Shown here: positions 1 to 10,011 of the stretch, in pieces
How positions within the stretch are numbered: the first letter of the stretch is position 1
Layout of the letters: each line of letters starts with the position of its first letter
Source: Diabrotica undecimpunctata
Taxonomy: Eukaryota; Arthropoda; Insecta; Coleoptera; Chrysomelidae
DNA: 64,000 bases
NCBI RefSeq assembly: GCF_040954645.1
Contig: NC_092805.1
Location: 76,382,257-76,446,256 of the forward strand
Direction: 5' to 3'
Translations under genes and position numbers: made by a program
The notes under the pieces: generated by a model
Seen by the model: the letters and a program-made list of their open reading frames with translations, nothing else
What the model was told of the DNA's origin: nothing
The model's database searches: none

Positions 1-29
1 TCTTCTTTCATTTGTTAAGCGGCATGTTA

Positions 30-405
30 CTATTCGATCAGTTGTATTCAGGCAGAGGCCTTCTTTAAGTCAATAAATCAAAATTTGTTTATAGTAAATA
101 TATTTTTATCTATAGTGGCCTATGATATCTCGTATGTTGCTATACGTTCATTAATAATGAAGATACTGTGTAGTGCCGTTTTGGTAGTCGCCTTGTTTAT
201 TTTTTCTCTCTGAATATATTGGTCGCAATTCAGTTTCATTTTCTATGTCGCAGTTAAGATTAGATCAGTTGTTTATTTTGTACTCTGCCAGAGGCCTTCT
301 TTAAGTAAATAAATCAAAATTTGTCTTTTAGTTAAACTATTTTTATACATAGTGCCCTACGATATCTCATATGTAACTATATGTTACATATGAGTACTAT
401 ACGCT
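30..405. repeat. Two imperfect direct repeat copies about 235 bp apart
   Basis: Segments at about 35-150 and 265-400 share GATCAGTTG, CAGAGGCCTTCTTTAAGT and then AAATCAAAATTTGT, followed by a similar tail ending in GATATCTC. The copies differ by substitutions and small indels. They are probably parts of an undefined dispersed or local tandem repeat that runs off the left edge of the window. No coding capacity was seen. Confidence 0.6.
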
Positions 406-799
406 AAAGTAAATTGATGTAATCAAACTAGTGATTTTTCGAAATCACTACAGTTGAAGAATGTGACACACAAAGTTTGCCAATTTAGATATTAAACTCA
501 TCCAAATAATAAGAAGGTACAGTTGAGATAATAAAACCAACCTAGCTGCTAAAGACAGAATGATCTACGGTATTCTTTAAACCCTAACAAATATGAAGCA
601 AAAGTAATGGAACGGAAAAAGTGGGCCACCAACTTACAAAAACAAATTCCCAGAATAAAGAAAAACCTGACAGTTATTTGTTGTGTAAAATGAATGAATG
701 ATAAATTTTACTGAGATGGTCAATATCATTACGTCTGTTTATAGTTGAAGGCTGATGACACATCTCAAGGAACGTTCTTTTGAAATAATTATTATTAGT
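406..799. other. Unassigned AT-rich spacer
   Basis: No open frame, RNA or repeat was recognised. The right end (from about 730) may still be decayed 3' sequence of the minus-strand PLE remnant that follows. Confidence 0.4.
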
Positions 800-1560
800 G
801 ACTAAAATTTCTGTACTCTCAAAATCTGTCTGGTGGTTTGTTGACAAAACGTGTGTGGATAAGGCACACGTGTGTTTAGAACAATTGATATCCTTCGATT
901 AAAAATAAGGCGTCCTTTTAAGGAACGACCAGTTTGTCCAATATAGGACAATTCACAATCACGACAAAGGACCCTATAGACTACATTAGTTTTATCTTGT
1001 TTAGATAAGGGAGCCTTAGTGTTGAAGAATAACTTTTCTATGGACCTAACATTCTCTATCTCAATCTTTACAGTCACAATCCGGAGAAGTTTCGAAATGT
1101 TGTAAGTAAATTGTGGAAAAAAAGGTAAAAAGCAATAAATGTTAGATGTCGTGAAAGAACTCTGAGAGATAGCTACGGATGGACTATTTGTATGTAATAA
1201 TAAAACATCTGATTCTCCAGCATCAGCTAAAGTTGGTGAATATCTCCGGTATGAAACAGTAAACAAATATTTGTTAATGAGACGTAGAGGATATGAGTTT
1301 TGTAACTGAATATCTTTTTACATTAGGAGGGAATCCATTCTGTGAAGAGCATGTGTCAATCTGTGAACTCTCAAACTAATACATTGGAGTATGTTAGGTT
1401 TGAACCTCGTGGGATGGCACGAGTAGTAATTCAAAAAACGATTACTGGCAATATCTTTTCTATAGCAGAAGGTTCTTAATAACTGACACGCATGTCTAGA
1501 AAAGGACTATACAGTGTAGGTAAAAGTTTATCGTCGGTATTGACCTTACGTGAGATGGAG
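800..1560 (-). pseudogene. Penelope-like element remnant (RT tail and GIY-YIG)
   Basis: Read on the minus strand, about 1540-1320 encodes residues equivalent to the FLDMRV and ASNRFLNY-SCHP region of the PLE reverse transcriptase. About 1115-900 encodes the GIY-YIG endonuclease core (CELSYIGQTGRSLKGRL). A frameshift follows, after which SKHTCALSTH-type sequence resumes near 880-800. The protein is clearly diverged from the PLE pair at 21.9-27.8 kb, so it is a separate and older PLE lineage. Frameshifts, stops and loss of the catalytic RT core make it non-functional. A PLE protein fuses an RT to a GIY-YIG nuclease that opens the target DNA. Confidence 0.85.
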
Positions 1561-1639
1561 TGAGAAACACATGTTTAAAAAGAGAGGTATATTAGGTCCG
1601 CCCTTTAAATATCGCCGAAAATACATGATTGGAAATAAT

Positions 1640-2083
1640 AGAAAAGGGGAAATTCAATATTGCCAAGCTTATTGGTTTTATTTGACCTGTTGTCTTTTTA
1701 GCATTTAAACATTGTTCTAAGATAACAAAATTTGGACGAAATGGATTTAAATGGCAGCTTACTATTTTTTATTGGGAATATGCCACAATTTTACTTTAAA
1801 ATAAGTGTAATATGTATAACAATTTGATTTCCACTTCCGAAATCGTTTTATATAAATAAAATTTATTAATGATTCGTATTTTAAGTACGATTTCCGAATT
1901 AAAAATCTAAACATCAAAATAAGCTTATTTTAAAGTCAGATTGTACCTTATTTCTAATAAAAATAATAAACTGCATATAACGCCACAAACTTCATACAAA
2001 ATTATTTGGCAACATCTCGTGTCGCGTGGTCAACGCCTCAAATCAAAGTAGGGACACAGGTAACGAGAACGAGTAGATATGGG
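1640..2083. other. Unassigned AT-rich spacer
   Basis: Nothing recognisable was seen between the PLE remnant and the foldback element. Base composition is AT-rich with short homopolymer runs. Confidence 0.4.
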
Positions 2084-2428
2084 TCAATGCTTTTTAAATG
2101 CATTCTTTTTTTTCGAATCCTGAGAAAACTAATACATATTTTTAAAAAATTTAAACGCAGAATGAAAGAATACATTATTACCGAGGGCCGAAAGTGCCTG
2201 AAAACTTCTATAATGTTTATTTTAATAAGTTACAGGGGTGAAAAATAGAGAAAATTTAGTGTGATTTTGAATTTCAAATATCTCATTCAAAAAAACTTCT
2301 TGATTATTCTAAGGGACTTTCGGCTCTCGGTAATAATGTAATCTTTCATTCTGCGTTTAAATTTTTCAAAAATATTTGTTAGTTCTCTCAGGATTCGAAA
2401 AAATGAATGCATTTAAAAAGCATTGGCC
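2084..2428. repeat. Foldback/MITE-like element with about 112-bp inverted arms
   Basis: The arm at about 2084-2200 and the reverse complement of about 2317-2428 match over roughly 112 bp with a handful of mismatches. They share AATGCTTTTTAAATGCATTC, then TTCGAATCCTGAGA, then TTTAAACGCAGAATGAAAGA, then TTATTACCGAG. The loop (about 2201-2316) is AT-rich and non-coding. The 80-aa open frame over the left arm has no recognisable domain. The structure fits a non-autonomous foldback transposon or long-TIR MITE. No clear target duplication was identified. Confidence 0.8.
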
Positions 2429-2579
2429 TGAAATTTTGCGCCTACAGCTCTTAAAACCGATTTTGTAAACAAGTTACTATGATTGTTTAACAGTAGTTTC
2501 AAGTAAGGAATACCTACATAAACAAACATAATGACTATTATCGTTTATGTGTATATTTATTGAAGTGAAAGAAACTACT

Positions 2580-2904
2580 GAAGGATACATTTATTATAAC
2601 TTGAAAAATAAACTCTTCTTCTCTTCTTCTACTTCTTGGAGATCTTTCGATCTATTTACTTCTGAAGCTGCCTCTGGTTAATTTCCTGGGAGGTACATTG
2701 CCAACTATCCCTCCATCTTTTAAGTGGTCTTCCTGGAGGTCTTGAACCGGGCGGGTTATTTTCTAGGGCAATTTTTGGAAGTCTATTCTCATCTATTCGT
2801 CTTACATCACTGTACCACATCCTTTTACGCTGCCTTCCCCATCTTACAATATCTTGAATTTTGCACTGCTCTCTAACGTTTGATTTTGATTTGATTTTGA
2901 ACAT
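2580..2904 (-). pseudogene. LINE reverse-transcriptase C-terminal fragment
   Basis: The minus strand encodes a short open stretch (82 aa) resembling the extreme C-terminus of RTE-like LINE proteins: REQCKIQDIVRWGRQRKRMW, then PGSRPPGRPLKRWRDSWQ. This is the usual tail with a W-G motif followed by GRP-KRW. Only this tail is present, so the fragment is a 5'-truncated insertion or a remnant. It lies just beyond the hAT remnant. Confidence 0.75.
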
Positions 2905-2929
2905 GTGTTCACATTTAAAATACTTTATG

Positions 2930-4260
2930 AATATAGTGGTTAAGTTAGGATATACATGGCGATAGTTTTTCCACCATTGTAATGGACTCTCGATACAGGT
3001 GTACGTTTAGATGAGTCATGTCCAATTAATTACACCATGGACTTAAGTCATCTTTATCGGTTTCTTTTTCTTGTACTGGTTGATTTTCAATAGTACAATC
3101 TTCTTTTTCTTTTTTTATAGAAATAACCAGTTTCTTAACTCTTTCTTTTGTTTTTTTATCTATATTTTTATCAGAAAATCCCTGCACTTTAAATCGTGAA
3201 TCCATAAATGTACATAATGACAATGTGCCACTCTGTTCTATCCCTCTAAATCTTTTTGCTAAACCCGATATTAGTAATTGTACTACGTCGGATACTATGG
3301 ATGTAAGGTTACCGTTTGCTAAAATTTTATTGCAAGATTCTTGCAGGCAGCGTACCATAACAATCACTGAACTACCCTTCAAGTATTTTTGGCCACTTAT
3401 TGTACTTATTATTTCTTTAAAAGGCCGTAAAATTTGGGAAAGTTGAGAACAAATAATCCAGTCTTCATTATTTAGATTTGGTCTAAGTCTAAGTCTGTAT
3501 TAACTAATACCAATGTGGAACGGATTGCCTCTTTTAATTCGGTCATTCTTTTTAACATGTAATAGGTGAAGTTCTACCTAGTTTCCACGTCTTGGATTGG
3601 CCGTTTGGAAACTTTGTTATGTTGTAATTCATACCTTATAAGCCTTTCTGAAGATAAGGTACTTTTTTTGAAATGTGTTTTTGCCGAATTGTCGAAAAAA
3701 GACTTTTTATTTTATCTATTTGTACACGACAGCATTCAAGTGCGTCCTCCACCAATAAATTTAACGTATGAGCAAAACAATTTAAATGTTTTCATTCCAA
3801 AACATCTTTAATAGTTTTGACCATATTTGAGTCATTATCAGTTACTGCAAAATTTACTTTTCGTTCACAACTTGTGATCTAATAATTTGCTCAGTTTCTC
3901 ATATTTTCTACTTCTTTAACAACTTGTGATCTAATAATTTGCTCAGTTTTGATATAACATTCCTGAAGTAATGAACCTGACGTAATGAACAAGTTTTTCT
4001 TGTTGGCTGTTTATATCCAGGAATCCACCCTGCAAACTTTTTAAAAGCTCGTTCTTCAACTATGAAAAACGGATGAAACGAGTCTTTGCATAGGTTTAGT
4101 AAATCCATATCTATTTGTTTCTTTTGTTCTAATCTAAACGCTTGGGTGGCGGTGGCAGTATGTCAGTACTAGTAGTAGAAGTAGTCGAAACGGACAGAAA
4201 TTCGTCAGGAGAAGTTTCAATCATTGCAATATTCAGAAAGTGGACCAAAAAAGCTGCATC
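2930..4260 (-). pseudogene. hAT-family transposase remnant
   Basis: Minus-strand translation of 3382-3026 gives VIVMVRCLQE, then LAKRFRGIEQSGTL, then TFMDSRFKVQGF, which are typical of the middle to C-terminal part of hAT transposases of the BED-finger type. Further upstream, 4108-3908 gives DSFHPFFIVEERAFKKF, the conserved N-terminal hAT segment. The two lie in interrupted frames with stops between them, so the gene is dead. A short direct duplication of about 32 bp (ACAACTTGTGATCTAATAAT) occurs near 3865 and 3919. hAT transposases perform cut-and-paste DNA transposition with an RNase H-like fold; neither the BED finger nor the dimerisation tail is intact here. Confidence 0.8.
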
Positions 4261-4449
4261 TTATACAAATGTGCATTTTTTGAAAATAAAATTATTATTC
4301 TTATACTAGGTCAATAATTTTGACGATTTTGAAAAATAATTCCTAATTGAATATTTACAATAACTAAATCCTTTAACCAACTATCAATAAAGATTTGAAA
4401 TCGAAAATGCAGATCAATCGTAAATCGAAACTCATTCATTAATAAGAAT

Positions 4450-4790
4450 ACCTAGTTATAAAAAACAAAGGAAAGAGTTAAGAAGCTGGTTATTTTCATA
4501 CAAAAAGAAAAAGAAGATTGTACTAGTGAAAATCAACCAGTACAAGAAAAAGAAACTGATAAATATGACTTAAGTCCATGGTGTATTTTTGATGAATTAA
4601 TTGGTCATGACTTATCTAAACATACACCTGTATCTCGTATAAAAGAAGTCGACATGTATTTTCTGATGATATTACCCACAAAAAATTTCGAACGGAGATT
4701 GGAACTGTCCATTACAGTGGCGGAACAACCATCGCCATGTATATCCTAACTTAACCACTATATTCATAAAATATTGTAATATTGTAACAA
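4450..4790 (+). pseudogene. Inverted second copy of the hAT transposase tail
   Basis: Plus-strand sequence here is the inverted counterpart of about 2935-3150. It encodes the same acidic tail (ENQPVQEKETDK, DLSPW) and continues through FDELIGHDL and EVDMYF. The copy at 2935-3150 has lost about 70 bp of that segment, so this copy is the more complete one. Together the two bracket the hAT remnant as an inverted pair. No complete domain is present. Confidence 0.75.
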
Positions 4791-5250
4791 AATCTGTTCC
4801 TTGTGAACACATAGTCAAAACTTAGTTTAATTTTAAATAAAAGAAGAACACGTTTAACAAGAAAAGTGGAAAAACTTATGTTTTTAAAATGTCAATTTAG
4901 ACGATTCGCGATTTAATAATGTGTAATGTAAAGTTATAATAAATATATCCTTCGTTAGTTTCTTTCAATATAATAGCCAATATGTTTGTTTGTGTACTCG
5001 CTTATTTGAGACTACTGCTAAACAATCAACTAGTTACAGTTTACGAAAAACGGTTCCGATAAAAATGTCAACGACCCACCTCTAGTTTCATGGGTATATT
5101 AGGATCGGAAGCAGAGATATGTAAAATATCTCTGATCGGAACTAATCGTCTCACTAATGGCCAATAGGGTCAATAGGGTAAGGGTGTCAATAAGAAATAT
5201 GGAGGGGAGACCAAGGGGAAATATGATTGTTATCTTTGTCTATTCGCTGA
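4791..5250. other. Unassigned sequence between hAT and LINE
   Basis: No coding sequence was recognised. A short hairpin around AGAGATAT and ATATCTCT lies near 5112-5134. The right end merges into the 3' untranslated part of the following LINE. Confidence 0.35.
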
Positions 5251-8200
5251 AAATATAATTTTATATCTGTGTTAGATATGCTGTTAAATTTTACCATACC
5301 GACCATAAACTTTTACCTACACTGTATATATAGGTATCATGATCATCATCACGTGCAGCTTTATCAACCGTTTCCAATCACGGTGCAGCCTCCCTTATTT
5401 CAATGTTATTCTATGTTCTTATTATTATTCGACGATGTCTTAGTTATTCGTTGTTCTTATAATTTGCGCTCATTTGCGCCCATATTTTTCTATCTTGTGC
5501 TATTCGAGACCACGTTGTTCCTGTTAATTTTCTTATATCATAATCCCATCTGAGATTCGGGCGCCTCTTTGGTCTCTTAGCGTTCCTGGGGTACCACATA
5601 GTTGTTCTAGTGGTCCATCTGTTGTCTGTTCTTCTTACTATATGTCCTGCCCATTGCCATTTCAGGGATTTTATTCTTTGGATTACATCAGTCATCTGGG
5701 TTTGCCGCCGTATCCATTCAATTCTTTTGCGATCCCTCTTTGTTATTCCTAGCATACATCTTTCCATTGCTCTTTGAGTTACTTGGAGTTTCGACGTTAT
5801 TTCTCTCTTTAATATCCAAGTTTCACATCCATATGTCAAGACGGGTAATATGCATTGATCAAATACTCCCTTCTTGAGGTATAGTGGCATTTTGGACTTG
5901 AAGACTATGGAATTTCGTCCGAATGCTGACCACGCTTGTTTTATTCGTCTGTTGATTTCCGGAAGTAGTGATCCCGATTTATGTATGAGCTGTTCCAGGT
6001 ATATGTATTCGTGTCTACTACTTCTAGCGAGGTTTCATTAATTTTTATTTCCACGTTGGCGATCAGATCACTGCACATTATTTTAGTCTTTGCTAGGTTC
6101 ATTTTTAGGCCTACCTCATTGCTGGCTGTATTAAGGTCATTAATTTGTAGTTGTAATTCTTTAGGACTTCTAGCAATTAGAATGATGTCATCAGCGAATC
6201 TAAGATGGTTTAGGTATTCTCCATCTATACATAGACCTTGGTTGTTCCAGTCTAAGTTCCGGAAGATATGTTCTAAGGTTGCAGTGAAGAGCTTAGGGGA
6301 TATGGTGTCTCCTTGTCGGACTCCTTTCTGAGTGGGAAAATCTGGGGTATTTTCATATATGCTTACTCTAGCTGTGGCCTCTTTGTATATATTTGCTAGC
6401 GTTTTGACATATGGTTTATCTACTCCTTGGTCGACAAGAGCTTCTATGACTGCTCTTGGGTATACGGAGTCAAATGCCTTCTCGAAGTCTATGAATGCTA
6501 GCGCCAGTGGTAGATCATATTCTTTTGTTCTGCTCATTACTTTTCTTAATGTTTGAATATGATCCATTATGCTGAAGCCACTTCTCAAGCCTGCTTGCTC
6601 TCATGGTTGTGTAGCGTCAAGTGTGTTCTGTATTCTGTTGTTAATGATTTTGGTGAATATCTTGTATATCACAGGCAGCAAGCTGATCGGTCTATAATTT
6701 CTAATGTCTTCCTTGCTACCTTTCTTGTGAATGAGGATTATGTTGGCTGAATTCCACTTTTTCGGAATATGTCTCGATTTTAGGCAGTCTGTGTATATTT
6801 TTGCTAGGATTTTCCAAGTTGTTTTACCAGCAATCTTTAGAAGTTCGGCTGTAACACCGTCATTACCGGCTGCCTTGCCGTTCTTCATGCTCTTAAGAGC
6901 TGCCTCTACCTCATCCACAAGAACATCTGGTACATCTTTTTGAACCGCAATTTCTTCTTCGCCTATTTCTTGTACTTCCGGAGCTTTATATAGACCCTCG
7001 TAGAATTCGGTTACATGTGCTATTATTTCATCCCTATTTGTGATCCTTTCGTTGTTGTTTCCCAATGATAATATTTACTTTCTACCGATTGCCAACTTAC
7101 TCTTCGTTTTCCTATAGCTTTTACGGTTCTCGATTGTATTTTGTACAAGTCGTTCATTGTAGGTTTTTATATCTTCTGCGATCTTTTTCCGTATTTCTTT
7201 GCACAGTTCGGTATATTCAATTCTATTAATATTGCAGTTGATTTTCATTTCTCTTCGTTGTTTCAGGAGAGCTGTTGTTTCATCTGAAAGTTTTCTATTG
7301 CTGTTGTGTGCTTGTGATCCTCCAACTTCTTTGGCGCAATTTAAGATTGTTTTCATTAAGTGTGTGTTATTCGTTGGGTCTTGTAATTTTTCTTGAATTA
7401 AATTTTGATAGCGTTCCGAGTTGTTGCTTAGGTTAAAGATATTTACCCCTGCAGTTGGTTTCTGGAGTAATTTCATTCTTTCTAGTTTAGTGTTTAGAAC
7501 GACCCAAAATCTAATTAGTCTGTGATCACTACCTGTTCGGAATTTGTTGAGCACACTTACATCCTTTATGGTTTTCAGCTTATTAGTTAGGATGAAATCT
7601 ATTTCGTTCTTGGTAGTTGCATTTGGAGCTACCCATGTCCATTTCCTATTGAGGTTCTTCTTGAAATAGGTATTGGTGATTGAGAGGTTCTGGTAATGTG
7701 CGTATTAAACCAGTCTCTCTTCCCTTTCATTTCTTTCTCCAATGCCAAAGTTGCCGACACATTGTTCTTAATTTGATTGTTTACCCACTTTGGCATTAAA
7801 GTCCCCGACTAGATACTTAAATTGGCTTTTGTTCTTGTTAAGCACATCAGTTATTTCATTGCAGAATTCCTCTATTTTCTCATCGGAGTGGGATATGGTT
7901 GGTGCATATACTTGCACAATTTGGATGGTGTATCTTCTGGATAGTCTTAGACTTAGACTAGCTACACGGTCTGAGGTGCTTGCTATGTCGACTATCCTAT
8001 CCTTCTATTTCTTATTAATTAGGAACCCCACTTCACTTGTTCGTCCATTTTCTATTCCTTTGTGATAGAGGATGTTGCCCGATTCAAGTTCTATTAACTC
8101 TTCGTCCTTCCGTCTTACTTCGCTTATTTCGATGACGTCCCATTTAATATTGACTGCTTCATTTTCTAACTCTATGAGTCTTGCCTGGTTCGCTAACGAC

Positions 8201-8637
8201 CTGCAGTTATAGGTCGCTACGTATAGTGTTGTTGTTCTGGCTGGGTAGTGGTTTAGACTCCGCAGATTTTAGTACCCTCTGCCCTCCTGACTGGTTCCCG
8301 AGAACTACCCATTCTCGGGGTTAGTTGGGCCTACGGAGAATGAGGGCTGCGGCTTTCTTTTTCCTTTATTCATAAGGGGTCGTGAGGCATACCTTACCAC
8401 GCTGCCTCAGGTCGGGTTGGTAAGGGGCAAGTGTTGTCGTACAATGGCTTTTGCCAGTTACCATTGAGTTGGTTTGGGAAATTGGTAGGATAGTAGGTAT
8501 TGGGTAGGAATGGGGTTAGGACATGATTTCTCTCCATAAGAGTTGAGAGACAATCAAGGCTCGCGTAGGGCAGGGTCGCATCCCTGAAGTAAGTCTATCC
8601 TCCACTGGGATTGTGGAGGTGTACCTACCTGCTACAC
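5250..8637 (-). mobile_element. RTE-like non-LTR retrotransposon, degenerate
   Basis: The element runs on the minus strand. A GC-richer 5' untranslated leader is at about 8637-8270, the endonuclease at about 8230-7500, the reverse transcriptase at about 7065-5940, and a C-terminal tail and 3' end at about 5890-5250. It is almost full length, but stops and frameshifts break the protein into several pieces. The upstream end abuts a short (AT)n tract at 8638-8656. RTE-type elements encode one protein with an apurinic-type endonuclease and an RT, which fits the layout seen. Confidence 0.8.
5444..8230 (-). pseudogene. Endonuclease-reverse transcriptase of RTE-like LINE
   Basis: In order on the minus strand: endonuclease pieces at 8230-7500 (NCRSLANQARL, VQVYAPT, VGDFNAK, then TGSDHRLIRF, the terminal SDH motif); a linker; RT N-terminal part at 7065-6601 (NGKAAGNDGVTAELLK, ILIHKKG, NYRPISLLPVIYKIFTKI); RT core at 6588-5941 (FIDFEKAFDSV, GVRQGDTISPKLF, LRFADDIILIA); and a tail at 5890-5444 (CETWILKR, WQWAGHIVRRTDNRWT). 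The catalytic FADD is present, but several frameshifts and stops separate the blocks, so no functional protein is expected. The blocks are collinear, so this is decay in place and not a rearrangement. Confidence 0.85.
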
Positions 8638-8656
8638 CATATATATATATATATAA
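8638..8656. repeat. (AT)n microsatellite
   Basis: A short AT dinucleotide run lies between the RTE-like LINE leader and the PLE mosaic. Confidence 0.9.
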
Positions 8657-8746
8657 TCCTTTATAAGGATTACTCGAAGAGTGGTGGGTTTTTAGGTCAA
8701 AAGGTGGAGAAAAAAAACAAAGAAGTTGGCTACTTCATCTATTTAT

Positions 8747-8788
8747 TGAAGACGTTTCGCTCTCTAATCAGAAAGCATCATCAGTTCA
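8747..8788 (-). ncRNA. Hammerhead ribozyme motif in PLE terminal region
   Basis: On the minus strand the order is TGAA, CTGATGA, a hairpin (GCTTTCT paired with AGAGAGC), GAAAC, GTC, TTCA. These are the invariant core boxes of a hammerhead. Stem II is closed by the hairpin, stem I could form by TGAA/TTCA pairing, and stem III is very short (ACGT), as in dimer-acting hammerheads known from PLE terminal repeats. This copy has substitutions in stem II that keep pairing through G-U. Confidence 0.65.
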
Positions 8789-8877
8789 TCTAAAAAGCAC
8801 AATATGAAAAACCAAACATCCATAGTATGTAGCAGTCAATGTTGTAAAGTGTAAAGAAGTTCTTCTTTAAGTTCCAT

Positions 8878-9058
8878 CTTCTATCGAAGGTTGGAAATCA
8901 TCATGGCTATGCGGACTCTGTTGATTGCCGCTCTGAAAAGTTCTGCACTACTGCATTCAAACCATTCCCTTAAGTTCTTAAGCCAGGATATTCTTCGTCT
9001 TCCCACATTTCGCTTTTCTCGGATTTTGCCTTGCATAATAAGTATTATGCAAGGCAAA
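8878..9058 (-). pseudogene. RTE-like LINE C-terminal fragment nested in PLE
   Basis: On the minus strand this encodes REKRNVGRRRIS-like sequence followed by WLKNLREWFECSSAELFRAA and INRVRIAMMISNL. This is the characteristic C-terminal tail of a second RTE-like LINE family. It interrupts the PLE untranslated sequence, which resumes near 9100. Its 5' limit coincides with a perfect palindrome at 9024-9059. Confidence 0.65.
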
Positions 9059-9059
9059 A
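9024..9059. repeat. Perfect 17-bp palindrome with 2-bp spacer
   Basis: TTTTGCCTTGCATAATA is followed by AG and then its exact reverse complement. It lies at the edge of the LINE fragment and looks like a local inverted duplication of that edge. Confidence 0.9.
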
Positions 9060-10011
9060 GACTATTAAGAGGCTATTAAGATAATAGACATCAATAATTA
9101 GTTGTATAAACCATAAATTGAAACTAGATACAGTTTACAATTTGATTCAAACATAGCACAGCAAAAGACTATGTGGTTATTGTACATGTAATTTAAAAAA
9201 GTATGTAAAAAATAAGTATTTGCCGAGAACTAATAAGATCATAAGATCACACTTCCAACAATTTGATATTAATTTAATTTAATTTTTACTTTAGGTAACA
9301 GTATTGAAAAGATTAAGAGTTTATTAGTAATATTATAAAAGGTGTAATGAAGTTACTACAAAAGCTTCCAATGCTAACAGGAGATACCTGGCAAATGGAA
9401 GCAAATTTCAGATCCACATAGCTATCACGTAAAAAGACAGTGTCCTTGAAGGTAAAACATGACACACAACAAGGCGAGTTACCAACCGCCAATGCAATAT
9501 GGCGGAAAGTTTAAAAAATATAAAAAAGTAGGCGAAAACCTTGTCTGTACGAACCATTAAATGAACGAAAAAGATGTTTAAGAACACCACTTTTCCATCA
9601 GAGAGTAGCTCGGAGAAAAAGAACAAAAAAGTGTCTAAGTTATGGCTGGCTAGCCAGTCACAGGTGCAGATTTAATTCAACTTCCAACAGTCCAAGGTTC
9701 ATAATAATTCGGAACTGAGAAATTAATGAGAATTCTATGAATCCAATTAATTTAAAAATTTTATTAAACTATTTCATCAAAAATTATTTTTTAAAACCCA
9801 CACTAATCTTCTAGTTCTTACCAGTGACAAAGGGAATGCCACTGTACTAATGGATAGAGATCACTACGATGACGTCTTACGACACACCGTAGTGATATTA
9901 ACTTATCTAGGCATACTTGTGCTCTTGCTCAACATGCTATTAACACTAATCACAAGATTGCGTTCGTTGCCAAGAATCTTAACTAAGTTAAGATTCTTAT
10001 GATTATGATTC

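Larger units (their letters stand above)
8667..9983. mobile_element. Scrambled, internally deleted Penelope-like element
   Basis: From 8670 to about 9790 the sequence is a diverged copy of the 3' untranslated part of the minus-orientation PLE at 21887-22900. It starts with CTCGAAGAGTGGTGGGTTTT. At about 9796-9866 it switches to plus-orientation RT coding sequence equivalent to 24885-24955. At 9872-9953 it jumps, still in plus orientation, to GIY-YIG coding sequence equivalent to about 26380-26460. At 9954-9983 it flips again to minus-orientation sequence equivalent to 23184-23213. A LINE fragment (8878-9058) is inserted in the untranslated part. The copy is therefore a mosaic of at least four PLE pieces. 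Confidence 0.8.
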
